Part shown: positions 34,883-43,191 of the stretch, one piece after another | How positions within the stretch are numbered: position 1 is the first letter of the stretch | Layout: each line of letters begins with the position of its first letter | Notes under the pieces: generated by a model | What the model was told of the DNA's origin: nothing | The model's input: the letters and a program-made list of their open reading frames with translations, nothing else | Databases searched by the model: none | NCBI GenBank assembly: GCA_016838895.1 | Contig: JAEKNU010000013.1 | Coordinates: 1 to 64,000 of the forward strand | DNA from: Chloroflexota bacterium | GTDB lineage: Bacteria; Chloroflexota; Anaerolineae; Anaerolineales; Anaerolineaceae | DNA length: 64,000 nucleotides | Direction of reading: 5' to 3' | Program-made: the position numbers and the translations under genes

Positions 34883-35020
34883 TTAGAAGCCTGAGTAGAT
34901 CCAGAGCGGGGATAATCCTGTGGTTAGGATGATGATGAGAATGATGATCAGGCTGATTTTTAAAGCCAGCTTGTTTTCTTCGGCAGAGAGCCAATCACGT
35001 AATTTTATTGGAAACCGCAT
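34883..35020 (-). CDS. DltX-like membrane microprotein (45 aa)
   Basis: A gene of 45 codons read directly from the sequence. It has a basic N-terminus (MRFPIKLRDW), one transmembrane helix (about residues 19-34, Ile-rich), and a C-terminal tail ending LWIYSGF. In Dlt operons the small protein DltX has the same plan, and its C-terminal aromatic/Tyr motif (of the F-x-Y-x-x-F type) enters the DltB tunnel and carries the acyl group on Tyr. Here the last six residues W-I-Y-S-G-F fit that shape with Trp for the first Phe. Its ATG lies inside the end of the lipoprotein gene behind AGGAG, and its stop touches the MBOAT ATG. Homology to DltX is inferred, not proven. Confidence 0.7.
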   Translation of the reverse strand: MRFPIKLRDWLSAEENKLALKISLIIILIIILTTGLSPLWIYSGF

Positions 35021-35436
35021 ACGAACCAGTCTCCTCTTTCATTGATGACCCGAAAAGTACGTTCTTCCAGGTTGATGTTGCTCGTTTCATTATTATAGGT
35101 AGTCATAATATTACCGGTGCATGTGACAGTGGTAATCTCTCCATGTTGCTCTGTTTCAGTACATTGAACATTTTCCAATGTAGGGGAAACCAGTTGAAAG
35201 GCATCCACATCCATAATGGCCTGATCTTCAAAATCTGGACAAATCAGCACTGCTACGCGATCCATATCTTTGCTGGTCAATGCATCCAGATAAGCTTCAA
35301 CGGTTTGTGCAGCCGGAGAGGCGTGCTGACAACTTGCCAACAGCAGTATGCATGCAAGGGAATAGATAACCCAATGATTTGGGTGTTGCCTGTTTTTTTT
35401 GTGGGAAAAAAAATGCAAGATTTGATTACTACTCAT
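35005..35436 (-). CDS. Small lipoprotein with NTF2/SnoaL-like fold, first gene of the acylation operon
   Basis: A 143-residue predicted lipoprotein. It has a long basic N-terminus, a hydrophobic segment and the lipobox LLASC with Cys36. The mature part (TVEAYLDALTSKDMDRVAVL at the start, then a CTETEQHGEITTVTCTGNI sheet and WFVCGF at the end) has the layout of NTF2-like lipoproteins, with Cys residues that may pair. It overlaps the microprotein gene by 16 bases, which places it in the acylation operon. A role in binding the polymer or the complex outside the membrane is plausible but not shown. Confidence 0.65.
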   Translation of the reverse strand: MSSNQILHFFSHKKNRQHPNHWVIYSLACILLLASCQHASPAAQTVEAYLDALTSKDMDRVAVLICPDFEDQAIMDVDAFQLVSPTLENVQCTETEQHGEITTVTCTGNIMTTYNNETSNINLEERTFRVINERGDWFVCGFQ

Positions 35437-36043
35437 GTTTTCTATTTTTTTGGCCCAAAATCAATCGTTTACATACTCAATGGCACATTATTAGTGCAAA
35501 AGCGCAAGCGAATGTCTCCACCCCCATGTGTAATCGTTGCTCTCGATTTGCTGTGATGATTATAAACGATGCAAAAATGAGCGTCAAGCAGGGGTATTTG
35601 ATGCCATTGAGTGCGAACACAATTATCTAATGAAATCATCGTTTGAAATCCTGTCCCTTGATTGGATTAGGTGAACGGAATGAGGGAAAATTTTAATCAA
35701 GACAAATAATTAATAGAAAACCTGTTCTTTTGCACAGGTAAATATTAGCCGAAATGGGGATGTGCACAAATCTGCTCAGACATATAATCATCTAGTACAT
35801 ATTGAAAAGGTGTGCAAGTGTGGAATCAGGTAGTGAATTTAATTTGCCGGGATACCTAACTCGTGTAGGTTTTCTATCAGAAAAACACCCGTATAGATTG
35901 TCAGTCTACGATTGGTTATACATGAATGTCAATATATCCAATTTAAATTGGATATATGAAAAATATCAAAAATGGAGCTATGAATATATCCAAAATCAAT
36001 GCATAATCGAATTATCAAAATAGAAAAGTAAGAGGTGAGACTG
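35437..36043. other. 607-base divergent intergenic region
   Basis: It separates the minus-strand acylation operon from the plus-strand aldo/keto reductase, so both promoters must lie here. The only clear structure is the AT-rich palindrome at 35932-35957 and its repeated half-site. A 73-codon plus-strand frame (35802-36023) crosses the palindrome and does not look coding. No RNA gene was recognised. Confidence 0.5.
35932..35957. promoter_or_regulatory. 26-bp palindrome with a repeated half-site, possible operator
   Basis: ATATATCCAATTT is followed by its exact reverse complement. The half-site AATATATCCAA recurs at 35983-35993, 52 bases on. Both lie within 115 bases upstream of the aldo/keto reductase start, as expected for a repressor or activator site. 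Confidence 0.5.
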
Positions 36044-37045
36044 ATGAATAAAAAATATACGCGTACATTAGGGCGTTCCGGGATTGAAGTAAGTGCATTA
36101 GGTATGGGTTGTTGGGCCATTGGCGGACCTTGGACATTAGATGGAAAATCCGCTGGTTGGAGTGTGGTGGATCAGGCTGAATCTGAACGGGCATTGAACA
36201 CTGCCATTGATATGGGGATCACTTTTTTTGACACTGCTGCTACATACGGCGCAGGATTCAGTGAACGACTGGTTGGAAAAGTGCTCAAAGGACGCCGCGA
36301 TCAATTTATCATCGCGACCAAATTCGGCTATGAAATTAGAGAAGCAAAGCGCGAAGTGGTTCACTATGATGCTGAAGAAACCAAAAGTGATGTCGCCAGC
36401 CGTTTGAAAATAGATGTTGAAGATAGTTTGGCTCGTTTGAATACAGATTACATTGATGTATATTTGATCCACGTATGGGGTCTTGAAATTGATAAAGCGC
36501 TGGCTGCTCGGGAAGTACTGGAGGAGCTGGTGAAAGAAGGCAAAATTCGCACCTACGGCTGGAGCACGGATCGAACGGATGCGATTGCTGCCTTTTCAAC
36601 AAAACCCGCCTGCAGTGTGGTGGAACAACAACTCAGTGTTCTGGATGGCAATATGGAATTGCTGGCCTTATGTGAAAATCAAAATCTGACCAGTATCAAT
36701 CGTGGACCATTGGGAATGGGATTGCTGACCGGAAAGTTTGTGCCGGAAAGCACCTTTGCAAGCGATGATGTTCGTCATGTGGCCGATTGGCATCCTGGAT
36801 TCAAAGATGGAAAACCCACTCAGGATTGGCTAAATAAGCTCTCATCAATTCAAGATGTATTATGCAGTGAGGGTCGTACTTTGGCGCAAGGTGCATTGGC
36901 CTGGATTTGGGCGCGTAGTACCAACACGGTGCCGATCCCGGGTTTCAAGACTGTGGCACAAGTGAAAGAGAATGCCAACGCCATGCAATTCGGCCCATTG
37001 ACAGTGGAACAAATGACGGAGATTCGTCAGATTTTAGGAAGATAA
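36044..37045 (+). CDS. Aldo/keto reductase
   Basis: A 333-residue NADPH-dependent reductase. Motifs: GITFFDTAATYGAGFSERLV (Asp and catalytic Tyr), FIIATKFGYE (Lys), TDYIDVYLIHVWG (His), and the C-terminal cofactor region PGFKTVAQVKENANA. The length is usual for the family. The ATG behind AAGAGGTGAG is preferred over an in-frame GTG 9 bases upstream. It is a single gene with its own operator-like palindrome upstream and a hairpin behind. Confidence 0.92.
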   Translation: MNKKYTRTLGRSGIEVSALGMGCWAIGGPWTLDGKSAGWSVVDQAESERALNTAIDMGITFFDTAATYGAGFSERLVGKVLKGRRDQFIIATKFGYEIREAKREVVHYDAEETKSDVASRLKIDVEDSLARLNTDYIDVYLIHVWGLEIDKALAAREVLEELVKEGKIRTYGWSTDRTDAIAAFSTKPACSVVEQQLSVLDGNMELLALCENQNLTSINRGPLGMGLLTGKFVPESTFASDDVRHVADWHPGFKDGKPTQDWLNKLSSIQDVLCSEGRTLAQGALAWIWARSTNTVPIPGFKTVAQVKENANAMQFGPLTVEQMTEIRQILGR

Positions 37046-37055
37046 TATTTGAGGA

Positions 37056-37089
37056 AAGCCAGGGATGGTGGGTTATCCATCCCTGGCTT
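37056..37089 (+). terminator. Strong hairpin after the aldo/keto reductase gene
   Basis: AAGCCAGGGATGG pairs with CCATCCCTGGCTT (13 bp) around an 8-base loop. There is no T-tract, so it may stop transcription inefficiently or protect the transcript end. Confidence 0.6.
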
Positions 37090-37218
37090 ATAGAGCACAG
37101 CTCTCATTCATTGAACAAAACAAAACACTTTTTCTAACCTCGTTTTAATAAATTGCGAGGGTGTATATGGTGTTCGTATCGCATAATCGTTTTGTTGGAC
37201 TAATTTTGGAGATAAAAA

Positions 37219-37440
37219 ATGAATATACTAAAGATTTTTAAAACTATTTTTCAATTTACACACGCTTTTGTTGAAGAGAATGATGTAATGAGTATGTATA
37301 GTGAGCAGAGATTTCCATCAAATATGTATTTACACCTTCCAAATGCTCCATTACATCCTTCGGAGGTAGAACGGGAAAAGCGGCGCATGGTGGCTGAGAA
37401 TTTTAATAATGCATTGATGTTATCGTTGATGAAATTCTAG
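37219..37440 (+). CDS. Small hypothetical protein (73 aa)
   Basis: A 73-codon frame starting MNILKIFKTIFQF, with GGAG 8 bases before the ATG. The N-terminus is an amphipathic or hydrophobic helix and the C-terminal half is a charged helix (HPSEVEREKRRMVAENF). I do not recognise it. The clear ribosome-binding site and start support a real gene; its short length keeps confidence moderate. Confidence 0.5.
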   Translation: MNILKIFKTIFQFTHAFVEENDVMSMYSEQRFPSNMYLHLPNAPLHPSEVEREKRRMVAENFNNALMLSLMKF

Positions 37441-37667
37441 TTGAAAACAATATCAGGGAACTGCTCAGGATGTGAAAACGTATTAGATAGGAGTATTACG
37501 ATTACCATTTCTTGTATATGAAAAGAAACAGGTTAAATAACCTGAGAACTGGCATCCAGAAATCACCTAACATCCCCCGTTCCTCACACTTCCTATTTGT
37601 GTATCACTTCATATAAAATTAGGGTACTGCAAAAGAATGATATAGGCGATAGGAAATGGGATTTGAT

Positions 37668-38702
37668 ATGAATCGCAAGATAAAGATCGCAATCACCCAA
37701 CTGGATGTCACCCCGACAGCATACGAAATCAAGTTGGGAAAAGCAGAAGCATTAATTCGCCAGGCAGTACCACAAGGTGCTCAACTTGTGGTACTGCCTG
37801 AACTTTTTACCAGCGGATATGTCTATCAGCAAGCGAATTTTGATGCTGCTGAATCAAAGGACGGCCCCACCGCTCAGCGTATGAAACAACTCAGCAGGGA
37901 TTTAAATATTCATCTGGCGGGTTCATATTTATTGCGGGATGGCAAGCATATTTACAATGCTTTATTCCTTTTTGCGCCTGATGGGCAATTTTGGCGATAC
38001 GATAAAAATTATCCCTGGGGTTGGGAAAGGGCTTATTTCCGTGGTGGGAAAGATATATGTGTCGCTGAGACGGCGTTAGGAAGGATTGGTTTGATGCTCT
38101 GTTGGGATGTTCCCCATGCCAAATTATGGCAGAAGTATGCAGGACAAGTAGATATGATAGTTGCCTGCACCTGCCCGCCAAATATTTCTGACGCGATGTA
38201 TTCTTTTGCAGATGGCACGAATATCAAATCAGATCAAATGGGACCATTATTTGGCAAGCTGATTCATAGTGCTGAACAAGTGTTTATTAAGACACCGGCA
38301 CAACAATGTGCGTGGTTAGGTGTGCCATATATCAGCAGCACCAGTTGTGGAAAAGTATCGACTCATTTGCCGAACCCGATGGGTTCTTTTCTTGGCGCTG
38401 CATTGAGTTATCCAAAATTGTTTCGATATTTAGCGCAGGCGAAAGGTGTTACGCTTCGAGCTGATATGGTTGAAGCAGGTAGGGTATTTGATGCTAATGG
38501 TAGTCAGTTAACGCAATTATTTAATAACATGGGTGAAAGTGTACAGATCGCTGAAATTGAATTATCTGAAAACAAAAAATCCATTAAAAAACAACCCAAG
38601 CCACCTGTATCCTGGTTGGCTTATTTTGTCTCGGATTTTTTATTGAGAATGGTCAGTATTGGAACTTACAGACGTGCAATCCGAAAAATGAAAATTAATT
38701 AA
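37668..38702 (+). CDS. Carbon-nitrogen hydrolase (nitrilase superfamily)
   Basis: A protein of 344 residues that hydrolyses an amide or nitrile C-N bond. The catalytic triad is visible as Glu in LPELFTSGY, Lys in WRYDKNYPWGW, and Cys in GLMLCWDVPH. The fold start KIAITQLDVTP is typical. The C-terminal 60 residues add a hydrophobic stretch (WLAYFVSDFLLRMVSIG) not usual in the family, perhaps a membrane association. An ATG 12 bases upstream is also possible. It is followed 16 bases later by an alpha/beta hydrolase, so the two are probably co-transcribed. Confidence 0.85.
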   Translation: MNRKIKIAITQLDVTPTAYEIKLGKAEALIRQAVPQGAQLVVLPELFTSGYVYQQANFDAAESKDGPTAQRMKQLSRDLNIHLAGSYLLRDGKHIYNALFLFAPDGQFWRYDKNYPWGWERAYFRGGKDICVAETALGRIGLMLCWDVPHAKLWQKYAGQVDMIVACTCPPNISDAMYSFADGTNIKSDQMGPLFGKLIHSAEQVFIKTPAQQCAWLGVPYISSTSCGKVSTHLPNPMGSFLGAALSYPKLFRYLAQAKGVTLRADMVEAGRVFDANGSQLTQLFNNMGESVQIAEIELSENKKSIKKQPKPPVSWLAYFVSDFLLRMVSIGTYRRAIRKMKIN

Positions 38703-38718
38703 GAAGCAGGAAAAACAA

Positions 38719-39552
38719 ATGAAATGCAATGTGAAAGATATCCCTATTTATTATGAAATCCACGGCAGCGGAAAACCGATTTTAATGATTCATGGTTTTA
38801 CGCCTGATCATCGTTTGATGTCTGGCTGTATGGAACCGCTCTTTGCAGAAGATGACGGCTGGCAGCGTATTTATTTGGATCTGCCGGGCATGGGGCAAAC
38901 TCCTGCACCGGTTTGGTTGACAACATCGGATCAGATGCTGGAAATTGTGTATCAATTTGTGCGGCAGGTGATTCCCGATCAGAAATACGCAGTAGCCGGG
39001 GAATCATATGGCGGCTATTTGACACTGGGATTATTAAGAAAAGATGGACAGCACATTATTGGTGCCATGCTGCTTTGTCCACTAACCATCGGTGTTGAAG
39101 AACAGCGTACGCTTCCAGCACGTACTGCATGTATCCGTGATGAAGCATTGCTGGAAAGTTTATCGGATAGTGACAGGGAAAGTTTTGAAGCCTTTTGCGT
39201 TATTCAAACGAAAGAGGTTTGGGAAAAGATGAATGCGGATATTTCCAGTGGGGTTGCCATTGCTGATTTTGCCTTTCTGGAAAAGCTTTCAAAAGTAGAG
39301 AATTATCCTTTTACTTATGAAAGCGAATTATCTACACTCAAGTATGAAAAGCCAATGTTAATCCTGACCGGCCGACAGGATACAGCAGTGGGGTTTGAAG
39401 ATCATCTGCCTTTGGTAAAGCAATATCCTCATGCGACATTTTTAGCCCTGGATCGGGCTGGACATAATTTGCAAATTGAGCAGCCATTGGTATTTAATGC
39501 ATTAACCCGGGAATGGCTTAACAGTATGCAAACGAATTGGAAAGATTCTTAA
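38719..39552 (+). CDS. Alpha/beta hydrolase
   Basis: A 277-residue serine hydrolase. The nucleophile elbow is GESYGGYL, the oxyanion region IHGFTPDH, the acid TGRQDTAVG and the histidine AGHNLQIE near the C-terminus. It is similar in layout to small esterases or thioesterases of the AB_hydrolase_1 family. CAGGAAAA precedes the ATG. It lies 16 bases behind the nitrilase-family gene, which hints at a shared substrate pathway; the substrate is unknown. Confidence 0.88.
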   Translation: MKCNVKDIPIYYEIHGSGKPILMIHGFTPDHRLMSGCMEPLFAEDDGWQRIYLDLPGMGQTPAPVWLTTSDQMLEIVYQFVRQVIPDQKYAVAGESYGGYLTLGLLRKDGQHIIGAMLLCPLTIGVEEQRTLPARTACIRDEALLESLSDSDRESFEAFCVIQTKEVWEKMNADISSGVAIADFAFLEKLSKVENYPFTYESELSTLKYEKPMLILTGRQDTAVGFEDHLPLVKQYPHATFLALDRAGHNLQIEQPLVFNALTREWLNSMQTNWKDS

Positions 39553-39665
39553 AAAATATAATAATTTCATCCGGTTTTCGGTTGTATAAGATATAATTTC
39601 AGAGATATGATATCTCTAATGAACTTTCTTCGTTAATTCATAATTAAATATATTAAGGGATTATT

Positions 39666-40622
39666 ATGACCGGATACCAAAAAAGAAGCATACTCATCCT
39701 CTGTATTAGCATTTTTATTCTTAGTGCTTGTGGTATAGGGGATATTGCCCAATTCGGCAAAAAACCTGCGGAACAGCCAGCTATTAGCTTGACACTGGAA
39801 CCGACTCCTACAAAAGTGATATTACCAACTGTAATCCCCACGAAAACAGAAACACCAAAACCAACACAGACTGCTTGCAATGCAGATCTACTATTGCAAA
39901 ATATTAAAGCAATGGTCCCCTATGAGGAATTTGCTGCTTTTTACTATACTTCAGAAGGAATTTCTTCTCTTAACGTCTGGATCGTAGACCCGGGAATTGA
40001 TTCAGCAACAGAAAGTGATGAGATGGGTGTTACGCTTTACACAGCGATTGAGCATGCCTTAATTTTGACCCAGGAGATCAATCTATCCGATAAGTGTGTG
40101 AGTGATACGTTCAACAAGATCAGTATTATAATGGTTGACCAAACATATCATCCCTGGTATGACGCAGAAATATATACCTCTCTCCTGCCAACCAAATTGG
40201 AAAAAAGTCCGGATAAACTTGAATCATTAAGGAATCGTTTCCAGGTTTCATATTTTCGAAAAATCCCGGTTGGAGATGATGAAAAGGCCCCTGCAGGAAG
40301 CTGTATTTGGAAAAATACCAACCTGAAATTGCATACTCATTTTGATGTTGAAAGGGAAAATGTAGCGTTTTTCTATACGATTCACGAGAATGAGATACTA
40401 GTGTTCGCTCAGTGGGACGGCACAGCAGAAGATCTGGATGTTAACTATTTGGAGTCATTGTTAAATGTTAGTAAGGAAATCAAATGTCTGCATCCTGAAC
40501 CTGAGTTTATCTATTATCAAATTGTTGATGAAACAGGAGATGTGTTAGGTTGGGGCCAATGGACGCTTAAGGATCCCAAAAAACCAGACTTGGATGACAA
40601 TCGATTTTTCTACGCTGAATAG
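39666..40622 (+). CDS. Lipoprotein of unknown function
   Basis: A 318-residue predicted lipoprotein with lipobox ILSAC (Cys22) and a Pro/Thr-rich linker to about residue 68. The mature domain (about 75-318) begins CNADLLLQNIKAMVPYEEF, includes paired Cys residues and ends in a Trp-rich sheet (VLGWGQWTLKDPKKP). I do not recognise the domain. It sits on the outer side of the membrane. A small palindrome, AGAGATATGATATCTCT, lies at 39601-39617 in its leader. Confidence 0.65.
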   Translation: MTGYQKRSILILCISIFILSACGIGDIAQFGKKPAEQPAISLTLEPTPTKVILPTVIPTKTETPKPTQTACNADLLLQNIKAMVPYEEFAAFYYTSEGISSLNVWIVDPGIDSATESDEMGVTLYTAIEHALILTQEINLSDKCVSDTFNKISIIMVDQTYHPWYDAEIYTSLLPTKLEKSPDKLESLRNRFQVSYFRKIPVGDDEKAPAGSCIWKNTNLKLHTHFDVERENVAFFYTIHENEILVFAQWDGTAEDLDVNYLESLLNVSKEIKCLHPEPEFIYYQIVDETGDVLGWGQWTLKDPKKPDLDDNRFFYAE

Positions 40623-40653
40623 AAAAGTATTCAAATATTGTACGGCGTTGTAC

Positions 40654-41109
40654 ATGATGGATGATATTCGCATTCAAACGTGTGCGCCAACGGATGAAAT
40701 AGCAAAACCATTATTGGAAGCGCTTTCAAAAGCGTTGTATGACATCACCGGCAATGATGGGCGGCATTCATTTAATGAGAGAGACGTCCTTGTATCCGGT
40801 TCAATTTTTCTGATTGCGTTAATGGGAGAGGAAGCTGTTGGGTGCGGTGGGTTTCGCCCGATCTCTGGAGATGTGTGTGAGATCAAACGCATGTATGCCA
40901 AATACACTGGCAGGGGGATTGGTCATGTAATACTTCGTGAATTGGAACGATATGCTGTTCATTACGGTTATAAAGAAATCTGGCTGGAAACCCGCAAGAT
41001 TAATCAGCGGGCAGTTGATTTCTATTCAGAGCATGCGTATCTTATTACTGAGAACTATGGTGGCTATGGGGGAAGTATAGAAGCCGTTTGTTTTAAGAAA
41101 GCCATTTGA
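40654..41109 (+). CDS. GNAT family N-acetyltransferase
   Basis: A 151-residue GNAT acetyltransferase. The domain starts DDIRIQTCAPTDE, with IALMGEEAVGCGGFRPI as beta4, the acetyl-CoA loop KYTGRGIGHVILREL (the R/Q-x-x-G-x-G/A type), and the C-terminal ETRKINQRAVDFYSEHAY. The substrate is not known. The start may be either ATG at 40654 or an ATG at 40594 inside the previous gene; neither has a good ribosome-binding site, and the domain starts just after the later one. Confidence 0.85.
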   Translation: MMDDIRIQTCAPTDEIAKPLLEALSKALYDITGNDGRHSFNERDVLVSGSIFLIALMGEEAVGCGGFRPISGDVCEIKRMYAKYTGRGIGHVILRELERYAVHYGYKEIWLETRKINQRAVDFYSEHAYLITENYGGYGGSIEAVCFKKAI

Positions 41110-41211
41110 AATAATAGTATTTATAATCATTAAATAAAGTAACAATAGTATATAATTCTAAATAATTCGCTAAATATGATGTATAATGTCATCATATAAT
41201 GATTCATATAT

Positions 41212-41235
41212 CAATGTCAAATATATGACATTGAG
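41212..41235. promoter_or_regulatory. Inverted repeat upstream of the GGDEF gene
   Basis: TCAATGTCA and TGACATTGA form perfect 9-base arms around AATATA, ending 45 bases before the ATG of the diguanylate cyclase. This is a possible operator. Confidence 0.4.
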
Positions 41236-41280
41236 CGATTAGCACATCGGAAAATCAATAAAGCACACAAAGGTAAATGC

Positions 41281-42045
41281 ATGAGGCAGCTTATCGTTCG
41301 ATTGGGCCGTATAAAATCGGTTATCGCCATGACGGCAATTACGACCGTTTTTTCCAATCTATTCACACTATTAATGTATTCAATATTTCTTCGGTTTGGC
41401 GTGCAATTAAATATTATTGCGGCATTTACGATTGCGACAGTGGTATGTGTTATTCTTACACCGATTATTAGCTGGAACATGTTTGGATTGGTGATTGAAA
41501 TTGACAATCTGGAACAAGAGATGCGCCAGCTGGCTACCTATGATAGTTTAACGGGATTGCTAACTCGACGCGCCTTTCTTGAAAAAGCCAATGCTGTCTT
41601 TAATATTGCTAAACGTGAATCGTTCAATATTTCTATTTTATTAGTCGATTTTGATGAATTCAAAATTATTAATGATCAATATGGGCATATCACCGGGGAT
41701 CAGGTCTTAAGAAAATACGGTGAAAAGGTTCAAGATATATGTCGCAAAAGTGATCTTGCAGGACGCCTCGGTGGAGAAGAATTTACATTTTTACTTTCCC
41801 ATGCCGATGCAAAAAAAGCAGAATATTTCGCGAAACGGTTTCAGAAAATTATCCGAGATACTGTCGTAACCGACGACGCTGGAAATAAAATTCAGTTTTC
41901 GATTAGTATTGGTTTGGCCAGTTACCCTGAAATTAACACCGATAAAATTGAGTCCCTGTTGTTTTTGGCCGATAAGGCTTTGTATAACGCCAAAGCAAAT
42001 GGCAAAGATCAAACAGTTGTTTACCATCAAGTTCCTGAAGTTTAG
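41281..42045 (+). CDS. Membrane-bound diguanylate cyclase
   Basis: A 254-residue enzyme making cyclic di-GMP. Two transmembrane helices (residues about 14-37 and 42-66) lead by a short coiled segment into a GGDEF domain starting YDSLTGLLTRRAF. The active loop is GGEEF at 164-168, and the inhibitory I-site RKSD at 155-158 is present five residues before it, so product inhibition is expected. There is no EAL domain or evident sensor; the membrane part may be the sensor. AAAGG lies 7 bases before the ATG. Confidence 0.93.
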   Translation: MRQLIVRLGRIKSVIAMTAITTVFSNLFTLLMYSIFLRFGVQLNIIAAFTIATVVCVILTPIISWNMFGLVIEIDNLEQEMRQLATYDSLTGLLTRRAFLEKANAVFNIAKRESFNISILLVDFDEFKIINDQYGHITGDQVLRKYGEKVQDICRKSDLAGRLGGEEFTFLLSHADAKKAEYFAKRFQKIIRDTVVTDDAGNKIQFSISIGLASYPEINTDKIESLLFLADKALYNAKANGKDQTVVYHQVPEV

Positions 42046-42088
42046 TGCAGCCGTTCCAAAATCAGACACAATTTGATACGATTTAGCA

Positions 42089-42487
42089 ATGTCCTATAGA
42101 TTTTCTGCCAAGAACGTACAGGCTTTCCTGTTTCTCTTACTGCTCGAGATCGGTATAGCAATATTTGTTCACGATCAGGTCATCCGTCCTTTTATCGGTG
42201 ATATGCTGGTGATCTGGTTGTTGGTGTTTTTTCTTTGTTCCTTTTTTTATTTTGATAAGCTAAAATTACTGTTTGCAGGCGTGTTTATATTTGCCTGCCT
42301 GATTGAGATAGGGCAGTATTTTGATTTGTTATTTCTCTTGAATTTACAAAATAATGCACTGGCAAGGATTATTATTGGAGTAACTTTTGATTGGCTGGAT
42401 CTCCTGGCGTATGCCATTGGGGCAGGGTTATTGATGGTAGGTGATTTTGTTTTCAAGAGAATGGATGGGAGTGAGTTGCATGATTAA
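42089..42487 (+). CDS. DUF2809-like small membrane protein
   Basis: A 132-residue protein of four hydrophobic segments. The features are IFVHDQVIRPFIGDMLVI near residue 28, FACLIEIGQYFDL and FDWLDLLAYAIGAG, which match the DUF2809 family. The function is unknown. Its last 8 bases overlap the start of the HAD-hydrolase gene, so the two are co-translated. A distant relative lies at 44785-45189. Confidence 0.75.
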   Translation: MSYRFSAKNVQAFLFLLLLEIGIAIFVHDQVIRPFIGDMLVIWLLVFFLCSFFYFDKLKLLFAGVFIFACLIEIGQYFDLLFLLNLQNNALARIIIGVTFDWLDLLAYAIGAGLLMVGDFVFKRMDGSELHD

Positions 42488-43091
42488 AGCGATTTGTTTT
42501 GACGCCGATGGAGTGCTGATTAATCCGCAAATGCAGTTTGCCCGGCATTTGCAGGATGTATATGGAATTGCCAGGGAAATGACGGCTCCCTTTTATAATG
42601 GTGTTTTTAATGAATGCCTGACTGGACAAAAAGAACTTGCCGATGTTCTTCCACCATTTCTGGAATCATGGGGCTGGCAGAAAGGTGTTGATGAATTTAT
42701 CCGAACCTGGATGCTTGAAGATGACGTTGTAGATGGGGAGTTGCTGAACAAAGTGCGGAGACTACGGAACCAGGGTTTGGTCTGCTGTCTGACGACAAAT
42801 CAGGAGCATAATCGGGCGACTTATATGAGAAACCAAATGGGCTTTGCTAATGAATTTGATCATCTTTTTTTCTCCTGTGAAATGGGCGGTCAGAAACCGG
42901 AGGATGCGTATTACCAGCAAATAGAAACCACATTGGCGTTGGCTCCGCATGAGATTTTGTTTTGGGATGACAGCCAAAGGAATGTTGATGCTGCACGCAA
43001 GCGAGGTTGGCAGGCCGAGATATATAGCAGCTATGAGGATTTTGACCTTAAAATGGTAGCTGCCTGCGGGGAATCAAGAGAGGATTTATAG
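42480..43091 (+). CDS. HAD superfamily hydrolase
   Basis: A 203-residue phosphatase-like protein of the haloacid dehalogenase superfamily. Motif I is CFDADGVLINP, motif II LTTNQEHNRATY, motif III the Lys in GGQKPEDAYY, and motif IV FWDDSQRNVDAAR. The helical cap lies between motif I and II. This resembles the phosphoglycolate-phosphatase-like group. The ATG at 42480 with GGGAG upstream overlaps the previous gene; a longer reading frame upstream is not needed. The substrate is unknown. Confidence 0.87.
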   Translation: MIKAICFDADGVLINPQMQFARHLQDVYGIAREMTAPFYNGVFNECLTGQKELADVLPPFLESWGWQKGVDEFIRTWMLEDDVVDGELLNKVRRLRNQGLVCCLTTNQEHNRATYMRNQMGFANEFDHLFFSCEMGGQKPEDAYYQQIETTLALAPHEILFWDDSQRNVDAARKRGWQAEIYSSYEDFDLKMVAACGESREDL

Positions 43092-43191
43092 CCATCCTAG
43101 ATTGATTCAGGATATCATAGAATTATCGTCGAAATGATACTGAATAACAATCCTTTAATTACAGCAAAAAAATCCAAGGGATTAACCCACC

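Noticed and set aside
35470-35499. TTGCAC and TATGTA, 18 bases apart, as promoter of the acylation operon
   Set aside because: Only three of six bases match in each box; too weak to annotate.
35008-35556. A 182-codon plus-strand frame over the lipoprotein of the acylation operon
   Set aside because: It is the antisense shadow of the lipoprotein gene, which has a clear signal peptide and operon context.
35802-36023. A 73-codon frame in the divergent gap
   Set aside because: It runs across a perfect palindrome, lacks a ribosome-binding site and gives an irregular Tyr/Asn-rich product.
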